A DNA stretch of 64,000 nt. It comes from UBA1715 sp045615765 (GTDB taxonomy: Bacteria > Bacteroidota > Bacteroidia > Bacteroidales > UBA1715). This document shows positions 54,058-62,596 of this stretch, in pieces. The translations under genes were made by a program, and so were the position numbers. The DNA is taken from contig JAZLFM010000049.1 in the NCBI GenBank assembly GCA_045615765.1, positions 41,626 to 105,625 of the forward strand. Reading direction: 5' to 3'. Numbering within the stretch: the stretch's first letter is position 1; each line of letters begins with the position of its first letter. The notes beneath the pieces were generated by a model that made no database searches, had not been told where the DNA came from, and saw nothing but the letters and a program-made list of their open reading frames with translations.

Positions 54058-54199
54058 TTCCCCCGAATAGGGGAATCCATTTTCTGTAGAATTTCAAATA
54101 TTTGTGGAAACACAAAATATTGTGGTATTGCAAAATTTTGTTGTGATACAAAATCCTGTAATGAAAAAATGTAGAGACGCAAAATATTGCGTCTCTACA
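54058..54199 (+). repeat. Cluster of REP-like palindromes; last one doubles as terminator
   Basis: Four successive palindromes follow the porin gene. They are TTCCCC/GGGGAA (54058-54075), CACAA/TTGTG (54111-54124), a CAAAATTTTG core with GTAT/ATAC flanks (54125-54149) and the best one, TGTAGAGACGCAA/TTGCGTCTCTACA (54170-54199), directly followed by seven or more T. The second and third look like decayed forms of the fourth. The fourth is probably both a REP unit and the sprA-porin terminator. Confidence 0.75.
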
Positions 54200-54288
54200 T
54201 TTTTTTATTACGGAAAATAATTATTCGAAATATTCGTTATTTGTTTGAAACATCATCCAATTATTATAACCAATAAAAATTAACCGCA

Positions 54289-54849
54289 ATGGTCGAAAAA
54301 TTTCAAAACAAATACCGTGTACCATCGGCACGTGCCTCGTGGCACGGATACAATGGTGGTGTGTATTTCGTAACGATATGCACCAAAAATCGTGAACATT
54401 ATTTCGGACAAATTGACAATGAGGGAATGAAATTGTCGGAAATTGGACAATATGCCAATAAATGTTGGCGAGAAATTCCACAGCATTTCCCGCATGTCGA
54501 AATACCAATATGGGTTGTAATGCCAAATCATATTCATGGAATAATTAAAATCAATCCCATTTGTGGGGACGCAAAATCACGTGGAAACGCAAAATTTTGC
54601 GTCTCTACGCCAACAACAACGCCAATGAAAACCACCAATAAATTTGGTCCACAATCGAAAAATTTGGCATCGGTTATTCGTGGTTTTAAAATTGGTGTAA
54701 CCAAATTTGCCAATGAAAATAATATTCCATTTGCCTGGCAAACACGGTTTCATGATCATATTGTTCGCGACCAAAAAGAATTAAATCGTATTGCCAAATA
54801 CATCGAAACCAATGTCGTTAATTGGTATCTGGACAAATTCCATAAATGA
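54289..54849 (+). CDS. REP-associated tyrosine transposase (RAYT, Y1_Tnp family)
   Basis: A 186-residue IS200-like HUH nuclease. It begins YRVPSARASWHGYNGGVYFV, then shows the HUH metal motif VVMPNHIHGII (~78-86), FKIGVTKFANENNI, RFHDHIVRDQKELNRIA (quoted in part) and the Tyr nucleophile context KYIETN. RAYTs are single-copy host-domesticated transposases thought to mobilise REP palindromes. Residues ~91-108 (ICGDAKSRGNAKFCVST) are encoded by an in-frame copy of the same palindrome that precedes the gene. The insertion falls between the HUH motif and the Tyr helix and keeps the frame open, so the protein may still fold. Confidence 0.88.
   Translation: MVEKFQNKYRVPSARASWHGYNGGVYFVTICTKNREHYFGQIDNEGMKLSEIGQYANKCWREIPQHFPHVEIPIWVVMPNHIHGIIKINPICGDAKSRGNAKFCVSTPTTTPMKTTNKFGPQSKNLASVIRGFKIGVTKFANENNIPFAWQTRFHDHIVRDQKELNRIAKYIETNVVNWYLDKFHK
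54581..54608 (+). repeat. REP-like palindrome inside the RAYT coding sequence
   Basis: The core ACGCAAAATTTTGCGT (54587-54602) is a perfect palindrome, with outer arms GTGGAA and TCTCTAC that match the upstream REP arms with two mismatches. A further half-unit (GTGGGGACGCAAAAT) lies just before it at 54563-54577, suggesting two nested copies. Confidence 0.8.
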
Positions 54850-54974
54850 CGATTCCTATCGTTCTTCATTTTTACTGCAAATTATTCTCAATTTTTTATC
54901 TCTATGCGGAGATTTCGCACACTTAGATGTTTTATTTGTAGAAAAATTTTAGATAGGTAAAAGGATAAAATATG

Positions 54975-54982
54975 TATATTTG
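54975..54982 (+). promoter_or_regulatory. Bacteroidetes -7 element for the cas operon
   Basis: TATATTTG, 17 nt before the cas3 ATG. Genes cas3 through cas2 overlap or lie within 22 nt of each other, so this box likely serves the whole operon. Confidence 0.65.
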
Positions 54983-54998
54983 AAAAATTAACTTCACC

Positions 54999-57203
54999 AT
55001 GATTATTTCACATATAAAAAGAAACACTGATGGTTCATTGTCATGTCAAACTAATGAAGAACATCAGCAAGGTGTGGCAAGACTTGCGAGTAGTTTTGCT
55101 GCAGAGTTTGGTATGGCTGATTGGGGGTATTTTATTGGGATGATTCATGACAAGGGAAAAGAACGAGATGATTTTCAAAATTATATTCGTAGAGAAAATG
55201 GTATAGATGCCCCTTCGTATGAAGACAAGACTCATGCATGGATAGGTGCATTACTGGCAAAACAGATAGCACCTAAACTATATCCATTTGCAACTTTCCC
55301 CATATTGGGTCATCATGCTGGTCTTTGTGATTATACTCGATTAGATGATGTTAGGGCTAAAACAATTCCTTCTGAGGTAGATTGTAATGTTCAGCTACAG
55401 GAACCTTCATTGGAATTCTTAAAAAGTAATAATTTGTTACAACAAGATAGATTGAAATATATGCATCATGTTGTGCGAATGCTATTTTCTTGTTTAGTGG
55501 ATGCAGACTTTCTTGATACAGAACGATTTATGCAACCAGAAAAATTTGATGCAAGAGCTACAGGTATACAACTGCAAGATTTGTTGCCCAAACTAGAATG
55601 TTTTTTGTTAGGATTAAAGGCTGATACTCCCGTAAATAGAATAAGAAAAGAAATTCAAGATTGTTGTCGCATCGCTGCAAATAAACCACAAGGAGTATAT
55701 AGTCTTACTGTTCCGACTGGTGGTGGGAAAACTTTGTCTTCATTGTTATGGGCAATGCTTCATGCTATAAAAAATGGGAAACGACGAATAATTGTTGCAA
55801 TACCATATACAAGCATCATTTCGCAAACTGCGGCAATCTTCAAGTCTATTTTTGGAGAAGATGCAGTATTGGAACATCATTCCAATTATGATTACCATGA
55901 TGTTGAGGATAAGTTCGGTGAGTTTAATCCAGAACGTATGGCAACTGAGAATTGGAATGCTCCCATAATTGTTACCACGAATGTCCAGCTATTTGAATCA
56001 ATGTATGCGTCACATCCTGGACGTTGCAGAAAACTACATAACATAGCAAATAGTGTAATTTTACTAGACGAGGTTCAAACATTACCCGCTGAACACTTGC
56101 AAGCCATTGTTGATGCATTAAAAGCTTATAATGAATTATTTGGTGTATCATTGATGTTTACCACAGCAAGCCAACCTACGTTAGAAGGAGAACGCACAGG
56201 ACATGAAAGTAATCTATTATTAGGTTTTGATAAGATAGAGGAATTGATACCTTCATCAATGCAATTACATGACAAATTGCGCCGTGTTAAACTTGAATTT
56301 ATAGATGATGCTCTTAGTTATGATGAAATTGCCAAACGGATGATGCAATATGACAGAGTATTGTGTATAGTAAATACTCGTAAGGTTGCTTCTGAGTTAT
56401 TTAATCACTTGCCTAAAGATGAAAATCATTATCACCTGTCTCGTAACATGTGCCCAGAGCATGTCGATTCTACACTACAAACTATTAAAGACAGACTATC
56501 AGCAGGTGATGGAAAACCTATACGAGTGGTTACTACTCAGTTGATAGAGGCTGGCGTGGATATTGATTTCCCTATTGTGATGCGCCAGGAAATTGGACTC
56601 GATTCTATATTACAGGCTGCAGGACGCTGTAACCGTGAAGGTAAAATGACTGAAATAGGGACAACCTATGTATTTAAAATTGATGGTGTCAGCATTCCTC
56701 GAGGGACAATGAGTTATGCAAATGATGCACGATTAAATATGCACCCTCAGGATGATTTGTTTGCTCCAGAAGCTATGACTGAATACTTTACGCAATATTA
56801 TGGTAAGATTCCTTCTTTTGACAAACCAGATAATGAAGGAAATAATATAGATAGTTTATTGCATAATATGAAAGAACTTCAATTTGATTCTGCGGATCGG
56901 TACTTTCGTTTAATTGATGATAGTGGATATTCGGTAGTGGTTAATCACAGGGATTCCGCGACACTTGTTGAAGAAATGCGAAAAGGAAATATTGGAAGGA
57001 AGATGTATCGCAAATTAGCTAGATATACGGTGACCATCCCAAAATATGCATTTGATAAGTTGTGTAAAATAGGTTTAATAGAAACAATTGAGACGCAAGG
57101 AAAGGAAACTGGGCTTTATTACATATCTGACCCTAAGCAATACAATGAACAATTTGGATTGTCATTTGACAATCATTTCATAAATGAAATGCTAATTATT
57201 TAA
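54999..57203 (+). CDS. cas3: CRISPR-associated helicase/nuclease Cas3 (type I-C)
   Basis: Cas3 is recruited by Cascade to unwind and degrade target DNA. The 734-residue protein fuses an N-terminal HD nuclease (IGMIHDKGKERDDF with the HD pair at ~49-50, and LGHHAGLCDY) to a superfamily-2 helicase. Helicase motifs are Walker A TVPTGGGKTLSS, DEVQ box VILLDEVQTLP, motif III FTTASQPT and motifs V-VI TQLIEAGVDIDF and QAAGRCNREG. All catalytic motifs look intact. It is first in the operon, and the short distance to the RAYT gene suggests the CRISPR locus was inserted after the porin. Confidence 0.95.
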   Translation: MIISHIKRNTDGSLSCQTNEEHQQGVARLASSFAAEFGMADWGYFIGMIHDKGKERDDFQNYIRRENGIDAPSYEDKTHAWIGALLAKQIAPKLYPFATFPILGHHAGLCDYTRLDDVRAKTIPSEVDCNVQLQEPSLEFLKSNNLLQQDRLKYMHHVVRMLFSCLVDADFLDTERFMQPEKFDARATGIQLQDLLPKLECFLLGLKADTPVNRIRKEIQDCCRIAANKPQGVYSLTVPTGGGKTLSSLLWAMLHAIKNGKRRIIVAIPYTSIISQTAAIFKSIFGEDAVLEHHSNYDYHDVEDKFGEFNPERMATENWNAPIIVTTNVQLFESMYASHPGRCRKLHNIANSVILLDEVQTLPAEHLQAIVDALKAYNELFGVSLMFTTASQPTLEGERTGHESNLLLGFDKIEELIPSSMQLHDKLRRVKLEFIDDALSYDEIAKRMMQYDRVLCIVNTRKVASELFNHLPKDENHYHLSRNMCPEHVDSTLQTIKDRLSAGDGKPIRVVTTQLIEAGVDIDFPIVMRQEIGLDSILQAAGRCNREGKMTEIGTTYVFKIDGVSIPRGTMSYANDARLNMHPQDDLFAPEAMTEYFTQYYGKIPSFDKPDNEGNNIDSLLHNMKELQFDSADRYFRLIDDSGYSVVVNHRDSATLVEEMRKGNIGRKMYRKLARYTVTIPKYAFDKLCKIGLIETIETQGKETGLYYISDPKQYNEQFGLSFDNHFINEMLII

Positions 57204-57215
57204 AAATATAATAAG

Positions 57216-57896
57216 ATGGAATATACAGACAAGGAATATTGTCTTGAGGTGCGAGGTGACATCGCTTGCTTTACACGTCCAGAATTGAAAGTGGAGCGTG
57301 TAAGTTATGATGTGATAACACCATCAGCAGCAAGAGCCATTTTTGAAGCGATACTCTTCAAAAAAGGAGCGATGCGTTGGGAAATCACACGAATAGAGGT
57401 GTTGAATCCTATAAAGTGGATCTCAATACGGAGAAATGAAGTTGGGGCAACAGCATCACCCAAAACAACTGCAATATACATAGAAGACAAGCGACAACAG
57501 CGTAATTCTTTAATGTTGCGTGATGTGGCTTATCGTATATATGCAAAATTGGTTTTCATTCCTGTTGCTAAACGAGACGCATCATTACAGAGTCGTGAAG
57601 CTGGTGATGATGAAAATCCGATGAAGTATTATCAGATGTTTGAGCGACGTGCGCAGAAAGGGCAGTGTTTCTCACAACCATATCTTGGAACACGAGAATG
57701 TGCGGCAGATTGGCGATTGGTGACAGATATTAAAAATGAGCCAATGCCGATTGAAGATAGTAGAGACCTTGGCATAATGCTTTATGATATGGATTTTTCT
57801 AATCCTAAGGATATTCAGCCAATGTTCTATCGTGCAGAGATGAAGAATGGAGTAGTTGAAGTGCCATCATTAAATAGTGAGGAGATATTGCGATGA
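57216..57896 (+). CDS. cas5c: Type I-C Cas5 (crRNA-processing subunit)
   Basis: In type I-C the Cas5c (Cas5d) protein replaces Cas6 and cuts pre-crRNA, then stays in Cascade. The 226-residue RAMP protein starts CLEVRGDIACFTRPELKVER and has SYDVITPSAARAIFEAILFK, quoted in part as TPSAARAIFEAI, plus the C-terminal LGIMLYDMDF. Type I-C identity is also clear from gene order. It overlaps cas8c by 4 nt. No cas6 is present, as expected. Confidence 0.95.
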   Translation: MEYTDKEYCLEVRGDIACFTRPELKVERVSYDVITPSAARAIFEAILFKKGAMRWEITRIEVLNPIKWISIRRNEVGATASPKTTAIYIEDKRQQRNSLMLRDVAYRIYAKLVFIPVAKRDASLQSREAGDDENPMKYYQMFERRAQKGQCFSQPYLGTRECAADWRLVTDIKNEPMPIEDSRDLGIMLYDMDFSNPKDIQPMFYRAEMKNGVVEVPSLNSEEILR

Positions 57897-59596
57897 TACT
57901 GAAAGCGTTATATGATTATTACCATAGGAGTGGAGATCTACCTCCTATGGGATTTGAAAAGAAAGAATTATATTTCATAATTGTTATCAAGGAAGATGGA
58001 ACTCTCGTACGCATTGAAGATACTCGCAATGGAAAGACACCAAAGTCATATATTGTGCCTCGTGGGGAAACGCGTACTGTTGGTATAAAGGCAAACTTAC
58101 TTTGGGATAATGCAGAGTATGTTTTAGCGATTCCAAAAGAAGAAAAAGATTCAGAGAAAAAAAAGGCAACGGGAAAAAATAATGCTTTTATTCAACGTTG
58201 TAAGCAAATTTCAGATGCAATGCCAGACATTGTAGAATTTAAAGCAATATGCGCATTCTATGATAAAGGTATTAGTCAAATAACTGAATCAAAGGAATAT
58301 GAAACTTTGCTTAAAGAACGAACACGAAATATCTCCTTTCAGCTTGAACACGCATTAGATATTATTCCATCAATAAAAGCGGTGGGAGAATATTTGTCTG
58401 CCAATGATAAAGATAATGAAGATTCAAATTTGCAGTATTGTCTTGTTACAGGTCAAAAAGGAACTGCAGTACGATTAACAACAAGTACTTCAATACCAGG
58501 TAGTCAAGCTACTGCTAGTCTTGTTGCATTCCAAAAATCGTCAGGTTATGATTCGTATGGAAAAGAGCAATGTGGTAATGCTCCAATTAGTGAAGAAGCA
58601 GAAGCTGCATATGTGACAGCCCTGAAAAAACTCACAGCAAAAGACTCTCGTAATAAATTCTATCTCGCTAATCGAACATTCCTATTCTGGGCTTCCAATA
58701 CAAAAAAAGAATCGCAGGAAGTAGAGGAAGGATTCTTTGCTTTACTAAACAATGTTAATACGGATGACCCCAACAAAAACATTGCGAAGGTCAAAGAAAC
58801 AATGAAGACTATATGGTCAGGATTAGCAAAAACCACATCAGATGACAGATTCTATATGCTTGGCCTTGCACCTAATGCGGCACGTATTGCAGTCGTATAT
58901 TGGAATGAATGTTCTTTGAAAGATTTTGCGGGAAGGATTCTTCAACATTTTGATGATATGGAGATTGTGGACGGAAGAAAAGAAAAGAAACCTTATGCGG
59001 GCATATATTCAATGTTAGGAGCGGTTACACTTGGAGGAAAATCAAGTGATGCACAACCAAACATGCCCGAAGCAGTACTTAAAAGCATTGTGCAAGGTTT
59101 ACCTTATCCGTTTCCACTATATTCGTCATGTATTAGAAGAATTCAGGCGGAACAAGGAACTATAACTATTACGCGTGCAGCTATCATTAAAGCCTATTTG
59201 AACAGATTAAATAATAATGAAAAAAAACTAAAAGTTATGTTAGACAAAGAGAACACAAATCAAGGTTACCTATGTGGCCGGTTGTTTGCGGTCTTGGATA
59301 AAATTCAAGAAGATGCAAACCACATCAATAGTATTAGGGAACGTTATATGAATGCGGCAAGTACTACCCCTTCATCGGTATTTGCAACAATACTTAATCT
59401 TTCTTCGCACCATGTGGAAAAACTAAATGAAGGTAGCAAAGTATTCTATGAAAAATTAAAGCAAGAAATTATTGGTAATATGTCATCAGATGGTTTTCCT
59501 GCTCATCTCGATATGCAAGACCAAGGACGATTTTTTGTAGGATACTATCAACAAAGAGCCGATTTTTTCAAAGGCAAACAAGAAAATAATGAATAA
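57893..59596 (+). CDS. cas8c: Type I-C Cascade large subunit Cas8c (Csd1)
   Basis: Cas8c recognises the PAM and helps open target DNA. The 567-residue protein has typical Csd1 segments: FEKKELYFIIVIKEDGT, YVLAIPKEEKDSEKKK, NAPISEEAEAAYVTALK, NRTFLFWAS and FYMLGLAPNAARIAV. The internal translation start used for Cas11c in some I-C systems cannot be judged by eye; ATG codons near the C-terminal third could serve. It lies between cas5c and cas7c. Confidence 0.95.
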   Translation: MILKALYDYYHRSGDLPPMGFEKKELYFIIVIKEDGTLVRIEDTRNGKTPKSYIVPRGETRTVGIKANLLWDNAEYVLAIPKEEKDSEKKKATGKNNAFIQRCKQISDAMPDIVEFKAICAFYDKGISQITESKEYETLLKERTRNISFQLEHALDIIPSIKAVGEYLSANDKDNEDSNLQYCLVTGQKGTAVRLTTSTSIPGSQATASLVAFQKSSGYDSYGKEQCGNAPISEEAEAAYVTALKKLTAKDSRNKFYLANRTFLFWASNTKKESQEVEEGFFALLNNVNTDDPNKNIAKVKETMKTIWSGLAKTTSDDRFYMLGLAPNAARIAVVYWNECSLKDFAGRILQHFDDMEIVDGRKEKKPYAGIYSMLGAVTLGGKSSDAQPNMPEAVLKSIVQGLPYPFPLYSSCIRRIQAEQGTITITRAAIIKAYLNRLNNNEKKLKVMLDKENTNQGYLCGRLFAVLDKIQEDANHINSIRERYMNAASTTPSSVFATILNLSSHHVEKLNEGSKVFYEKLKQEIIGNMSSDGFPAHLDMQDQGRFFVGYYQQRADFFKGKQENNE

Positions 59597-59617
59597 TAAC
59601 CTTTTATATTAGAAAAT

Positions 59618-60466
59618 ATGAACAGAATTGATTTTGTCTATTTATTTGACGTACAAGATGGTAACCCAAATGGAGACCCAGATGCAGGTAATCTTCCTCG
59701 TGTAGATGCAGAAACAGGTCAAGGACTTGTAACCGATGTTTGCCTTAAGCGTAAGGTTCGTAACTATGTGCAGATGGCAAAGGGAGGAGTGGACGGATTT
59801 GATATTTTTATCAAAGAGAAAGCGGTTCTTAATACATTGATTGATGCAGCACACGAAGATGAGACTGTAAAGTCCAAAGAAAAAGATGCAGACAAAACAT
59901 TGGCCGCACGTGATGTGATGTGTAAAAAATATTATGACATTCGTTCTTTTGGTGCAGTTATGTCCACAGGTAAAAATGCAGGACAGGTTAGGGGTCCGAT
60001 ACAATTGACTTTTGCACGCTCTATAGACTCTGTTATGACCCAGGAACACTCAATTACGCGTGTAGCTGTTGCTACAGAAAAAGAGGCAGAGAATATGAAA
60101 GGAGAGAACCATACTATGGGACGCAAATCAACCATTGCTTACGGGGTTTATCGTTGCCATGGCTTTATCTCTGCAAATCTTGCAAAGCAAACAGGGTTCA
60201 GTGAAGGTGATAAAGAACTGTTCTTTGAAGCGTTGAAGAATATGTTTGACCAAGATCATTCGGCCGCCCGTGGTTTGATGAGTGCAAGAAAATTGATTGT
60301 TTTTGAACATGATTCAGAACTTGGTTGTGCTCCAGCATCAGATTTATTTGATCGTGTATCAGTAATAAAGACCTCCGATGCTCCTGCACGTAAATTTGCC
60401 GATTACACAGTTACAATAAATCGAGAAAATTTGCCACAAGGTGTAACTGTAACCGAACTTATCTAA
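59618..60466 (+). CDS. cas7c: Type I-C Cascade backbone Cas7c (Csd2)
   Basis: Cas7c forms the helical filament on crRNA. The 282-residue RAMP protein opens FVYLFDVQDGNPNGDPDAGN, the Csd2/Csh2 signature, with later VRGPIQLTFARSIDSV and YGVYRCHGFISANLA. Its stop overlaps the cas4 start (TAATG). Confidence 0.96.
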   Translation: MNRIDFVYLFDVQDGNPNGDPDAGNLPRVDAETGQGLVTDVCLKRKVRNYVQMAKGGVDGFDIFIKEKAVLNTLIDAAHEDETVKSKEKDADKTLAARDVMCKKYYDIRSFGAVMSTGKNAGQVRGPIQLTFARSIDSVMTQEHSITRVAVATEKEAENMKGENHTMGRKSTIAYGVYRCHGFISANLAKQTGFSEGDKELFFEALKNMFDQDHSAARGLMSARKLIVFEHDSELGCAPASDLFDRVSVIKTSDAPARKFADYTVTINRENLPQGVTVTELI

Positions 60467-61134
60467 TGTATGCAGAAGAAGATATGCTCATGTTGTCGGG
60501 AATACAGCACTATGCGTTCTGTCCCCGACAATGGGCATTAATTCATATAGAACAGCAGTGGGAAGAAAATCGTTTAACTGCGGAAGGACAAATAATGCAC
60601 AAGCATGTGGATGATCCTTATTATCGTCAGAAAATGGGAAGTAATATATGTCTTCGTTCTGTTAACATAGCCTCTAAAGAGTTGGGGTTGTATGGCCTCA
60701 CGGATGTTGTAGAATTACATCGTTCGTATGAAACAACAAATGCAATAACACATCCTAAATATTCAGGCTTTTGGATACCTTATCCTGTTGAGTACAAACA
60801 TGGAAAACCGAAGTTTGATAACATTGATGTTGTGCAATTAACAGCTCAAGCAATGTGTATGGAGGAACAGTATAATATTCGAATTTTCAAAGGAGCTTTG
60901 TTCTATGGAGAAACACGCAGGAGAGAAGAAATATGTTTTACTGAAGAATTGCGTTCCATCGTAAAAAACTATGCGGAAGGAATGCATAATATATATAAAT
61001 CTCAAAGAACTCCAGTTGCAGAGTATCAACCGTATTGTAAAAGCTGTTCATTGAAAGAAATTTGTATGCCTAAAACTGCTAATCAATCTGCTTCGCACTA
61101 TCTAAAACAATATTTATATGAGGAAACTTCTTAA
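60466..61134 (+). CDS. cas4: CRISPR-associated exonuclease Cas4
   Basis: Cas4 trims prespacers and selects the PAM during adaptation. The 222-residue RecB-family protein opens MLSGIQHYAFCPRQWALIHIEQ (quoted in part as IQHYAFCPRQWALIH), with the first cluster cysteine. The nuclease motif is PVEYKHGKPK, and the C-terminal iron-sulfur cysteines are in YCKSCSLKEICMP. It overlaps cas1 by 17 nt. Confidence 0.95.
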   Translation: MYAEEDMLMLSGIQHYAFCPRQWALIHIEQQWEENRLTAEGQIMHKHVDDPYYRQKMGSNICLRSVNIASKELGLYGLTDVVELHRSYETTNAITHPKYSGFWIPYPVEYKHGKPKFDNIDVVQLTAQAMCMEEQYNIRIFKGALFYGETRRREEICFTEELRSIVKNYAEGMHNIYKSQRTPVAEYQPYCKSCSLKEICMPKTANQSASHYLKQYLYEETS

Positions 61135-62140
61135 CACACTTTACATTACAACTCCAGAGTCCTATATTAGTAAAGATGGAGAAAACGTAGTAGTATCTAT
61201 AAAACAACAAGAAGTTTTTCGTATTTCTGTTCTAAATATAGAGTCAATAGTGACATTTGGATATATGGGTGCAAGTCCGGGTGTTATGAAACTATGTGCA
61301 GACAATGGTATAGGTTTGACATTCCTTTCTCAAAATGGAAGATTTCAGAGTAGAATACAAGGACAAACAAAAGGTAATGTGCTACTGCGTAAAACCCAAT
61401 ATGCATTATCTGATGATATTGATAAATCGACGAAAATAGCAAGTGTATGTATAGCTGGTAAGATTCAAAATTATCGAAATATACTTCGTAGGTATGAAAG
61501 GGATTATGGCCAAAATGCCGATGTTGAGTCTGCGGTGCAAAGCATGGATTTAATCAAGCGAAGAGTATTAACAGCTACAGATAAAGAAACAATTAGAGGA
61601 TTGGAAGGTGAGGCGGCAAGTTTGTATTTCTCTGTCTTACCATATATGATTATCAATCAGAAAAGCGATTTTCCTTTTTCTGGTCGCAATAGAAGACCTC
61701 CGAAAGATGCTGTAAATGCTATGCTTTCATTAGCATACACTTTGCTTACAAATGATATTACTTCTGCTTTGGAGACAGTTGGTTTAGATCCTTATGTTGG
61801 TTTCTTACACACGCTTAGACCAGGTAGAGCTTCGCTAGCTCTTGATTTGGTTGAGGAATTGCGTGCATATATGGGTGACAGATTTGTATTATCTTTAATT
61901 AATCGTAAACAAATTAATGCATCGGATTTCTTGTATCAAGGGGAGCAAGGTGTTGTGTTGACAGAAAATGGACGCAAAATATTTCTTACAGCATGGCAAG
62001 CGAGAAAAAAAGATATAATAACTCATCCGTTTCTTGAAGAGAAAATACCTTTAGGATTAATTCCGTATGCACAAGCTATGTTAATGGCGAGATGTGTTCG
62101 AGGAGATATTGATGATTATCCTGTATTTTTACTTAAATAA
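61118..62140 (+). CDS. cas1: CRISPR integrase Cas1 (type I-C)
   Basis: Cas1 integrates spacers with Cas2. The 340-residue protein has an N-terminal beta domain (LNTLYITTPESYISKDGENV) and a helical catalytic domain. The metal-binding residues lie in RGLEGEAASLYF (Glu), GFLHTLRPGRASLALDLVEEL (His/Asp, quoted in part as LHTLRPGRASLALDLVEE) and FLLK end. All look intact. Confidence 0.96.
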   Translation: MRKLLNTLYITTPESYISKDGENVVVSIKQQEVFRISVLNIESIVTFGYMGASPGVMKLCADNGIGLTFLSQNGRFQSRIQGQTKGNVLLRKTQYALSDDIDKSTKIASVCIAGKIQNYRNILRRYERDYGQNADVESAVQSMDLIKRRVLTATDKETIRGLEGEAASLYFSVLPYMIINQKSDFPFSGRNRRPPKDAVNAMLSLAYTLLTNDITSALETVGLDPYVGFLHTLRPGRASLALDLVEELRAYMGDRFVLSLINRKQINASDFLYQGEQGVVLTENGRKIFLTAWQARKKDIITHPFLEEKIPLGLIPYAQAMLMARCVRGDIDDYPVFLLK

Positions 62141-62146
62141 CAAAGT

Positions 62147-62437
62147 ATGTATATATTAATTACTTATGATGTGCAAACTGAATCAGTAGAGGGACAAAAA
62201 AGATTACGTAAAGTTGCAAAATTATGTCAGAATTACGGACAAAGGGTACAGAATTCAGTGTTTGAGTGTGTTCTTTCTGAGGTTCAGTTGGTGACATTAA
62301 AAGATAAACTTGAACAAGCTATGGATACTATTAATGATAGTATTCGTATTTATTATTTAAATAAAAATGAAAATAGAAGGGTTCTCACACTTGGTAAGAA
62401 TGATGTAATAGATGTAGAAGGAACATTGTTAATTTAA
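62147..62437 (+). CDS. cas2: CRISPR-associated Cas2
   Basis: A 96-residue ferredoxin-fold protein starting MYILITYDVQTESVEGQKRL with the conserved Asp in YDV, and the QNSVFECVLS strand. It bridges Cas1 dimers during integration. It is the last cas gene and ends 159 nt before the array. Confidence 0.97.
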   Translation: MYILITYDVQTESVEGQKRLRKVAKLCQNYGQRVQNSVFECVLSEVQLVTLKDKLEQAMDTINDSIRIYYLNKNENRRVLTLGKNDVIDVEGTLLI

Positions 62438-62596
62438 GTTTGCGAATATATAGCATTACAAAAAAAACTAGTCTTTCGCATTGCCTGAAAATCATAGTGT
62501 TTGGTTAAAAGTAAAGAAACTTAAATATATATTTGCAAATACTTTCGCAAATTATGTATTAAATCTCTTTGAATCTTAATGATTTCAAAGAAGGGT
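62438..62596 (+). promoter_or_regulatory. CRISPR leader with -7 promoter element
   Basis: The 159-nt AT-rich segment between cas2 and the first repeat holds TATATTTG at 62528-62535, an exact TAnnTTTG match, with a TTTG at 62500-62503 at wider than ideal spacing. Transcription would begin near 62542, about 55 nt before the first repeat, on the same strand as cas. This sets the leader end of the array. Confidence 0.7.

Noticed and set aside
54289..54849. A complete insertion sequence of the IS200/IS605 type
   Set aside because: There is no TnpB partner and no clear left and right end elements; the gene fits a solitary RAYT with REP palindromes.
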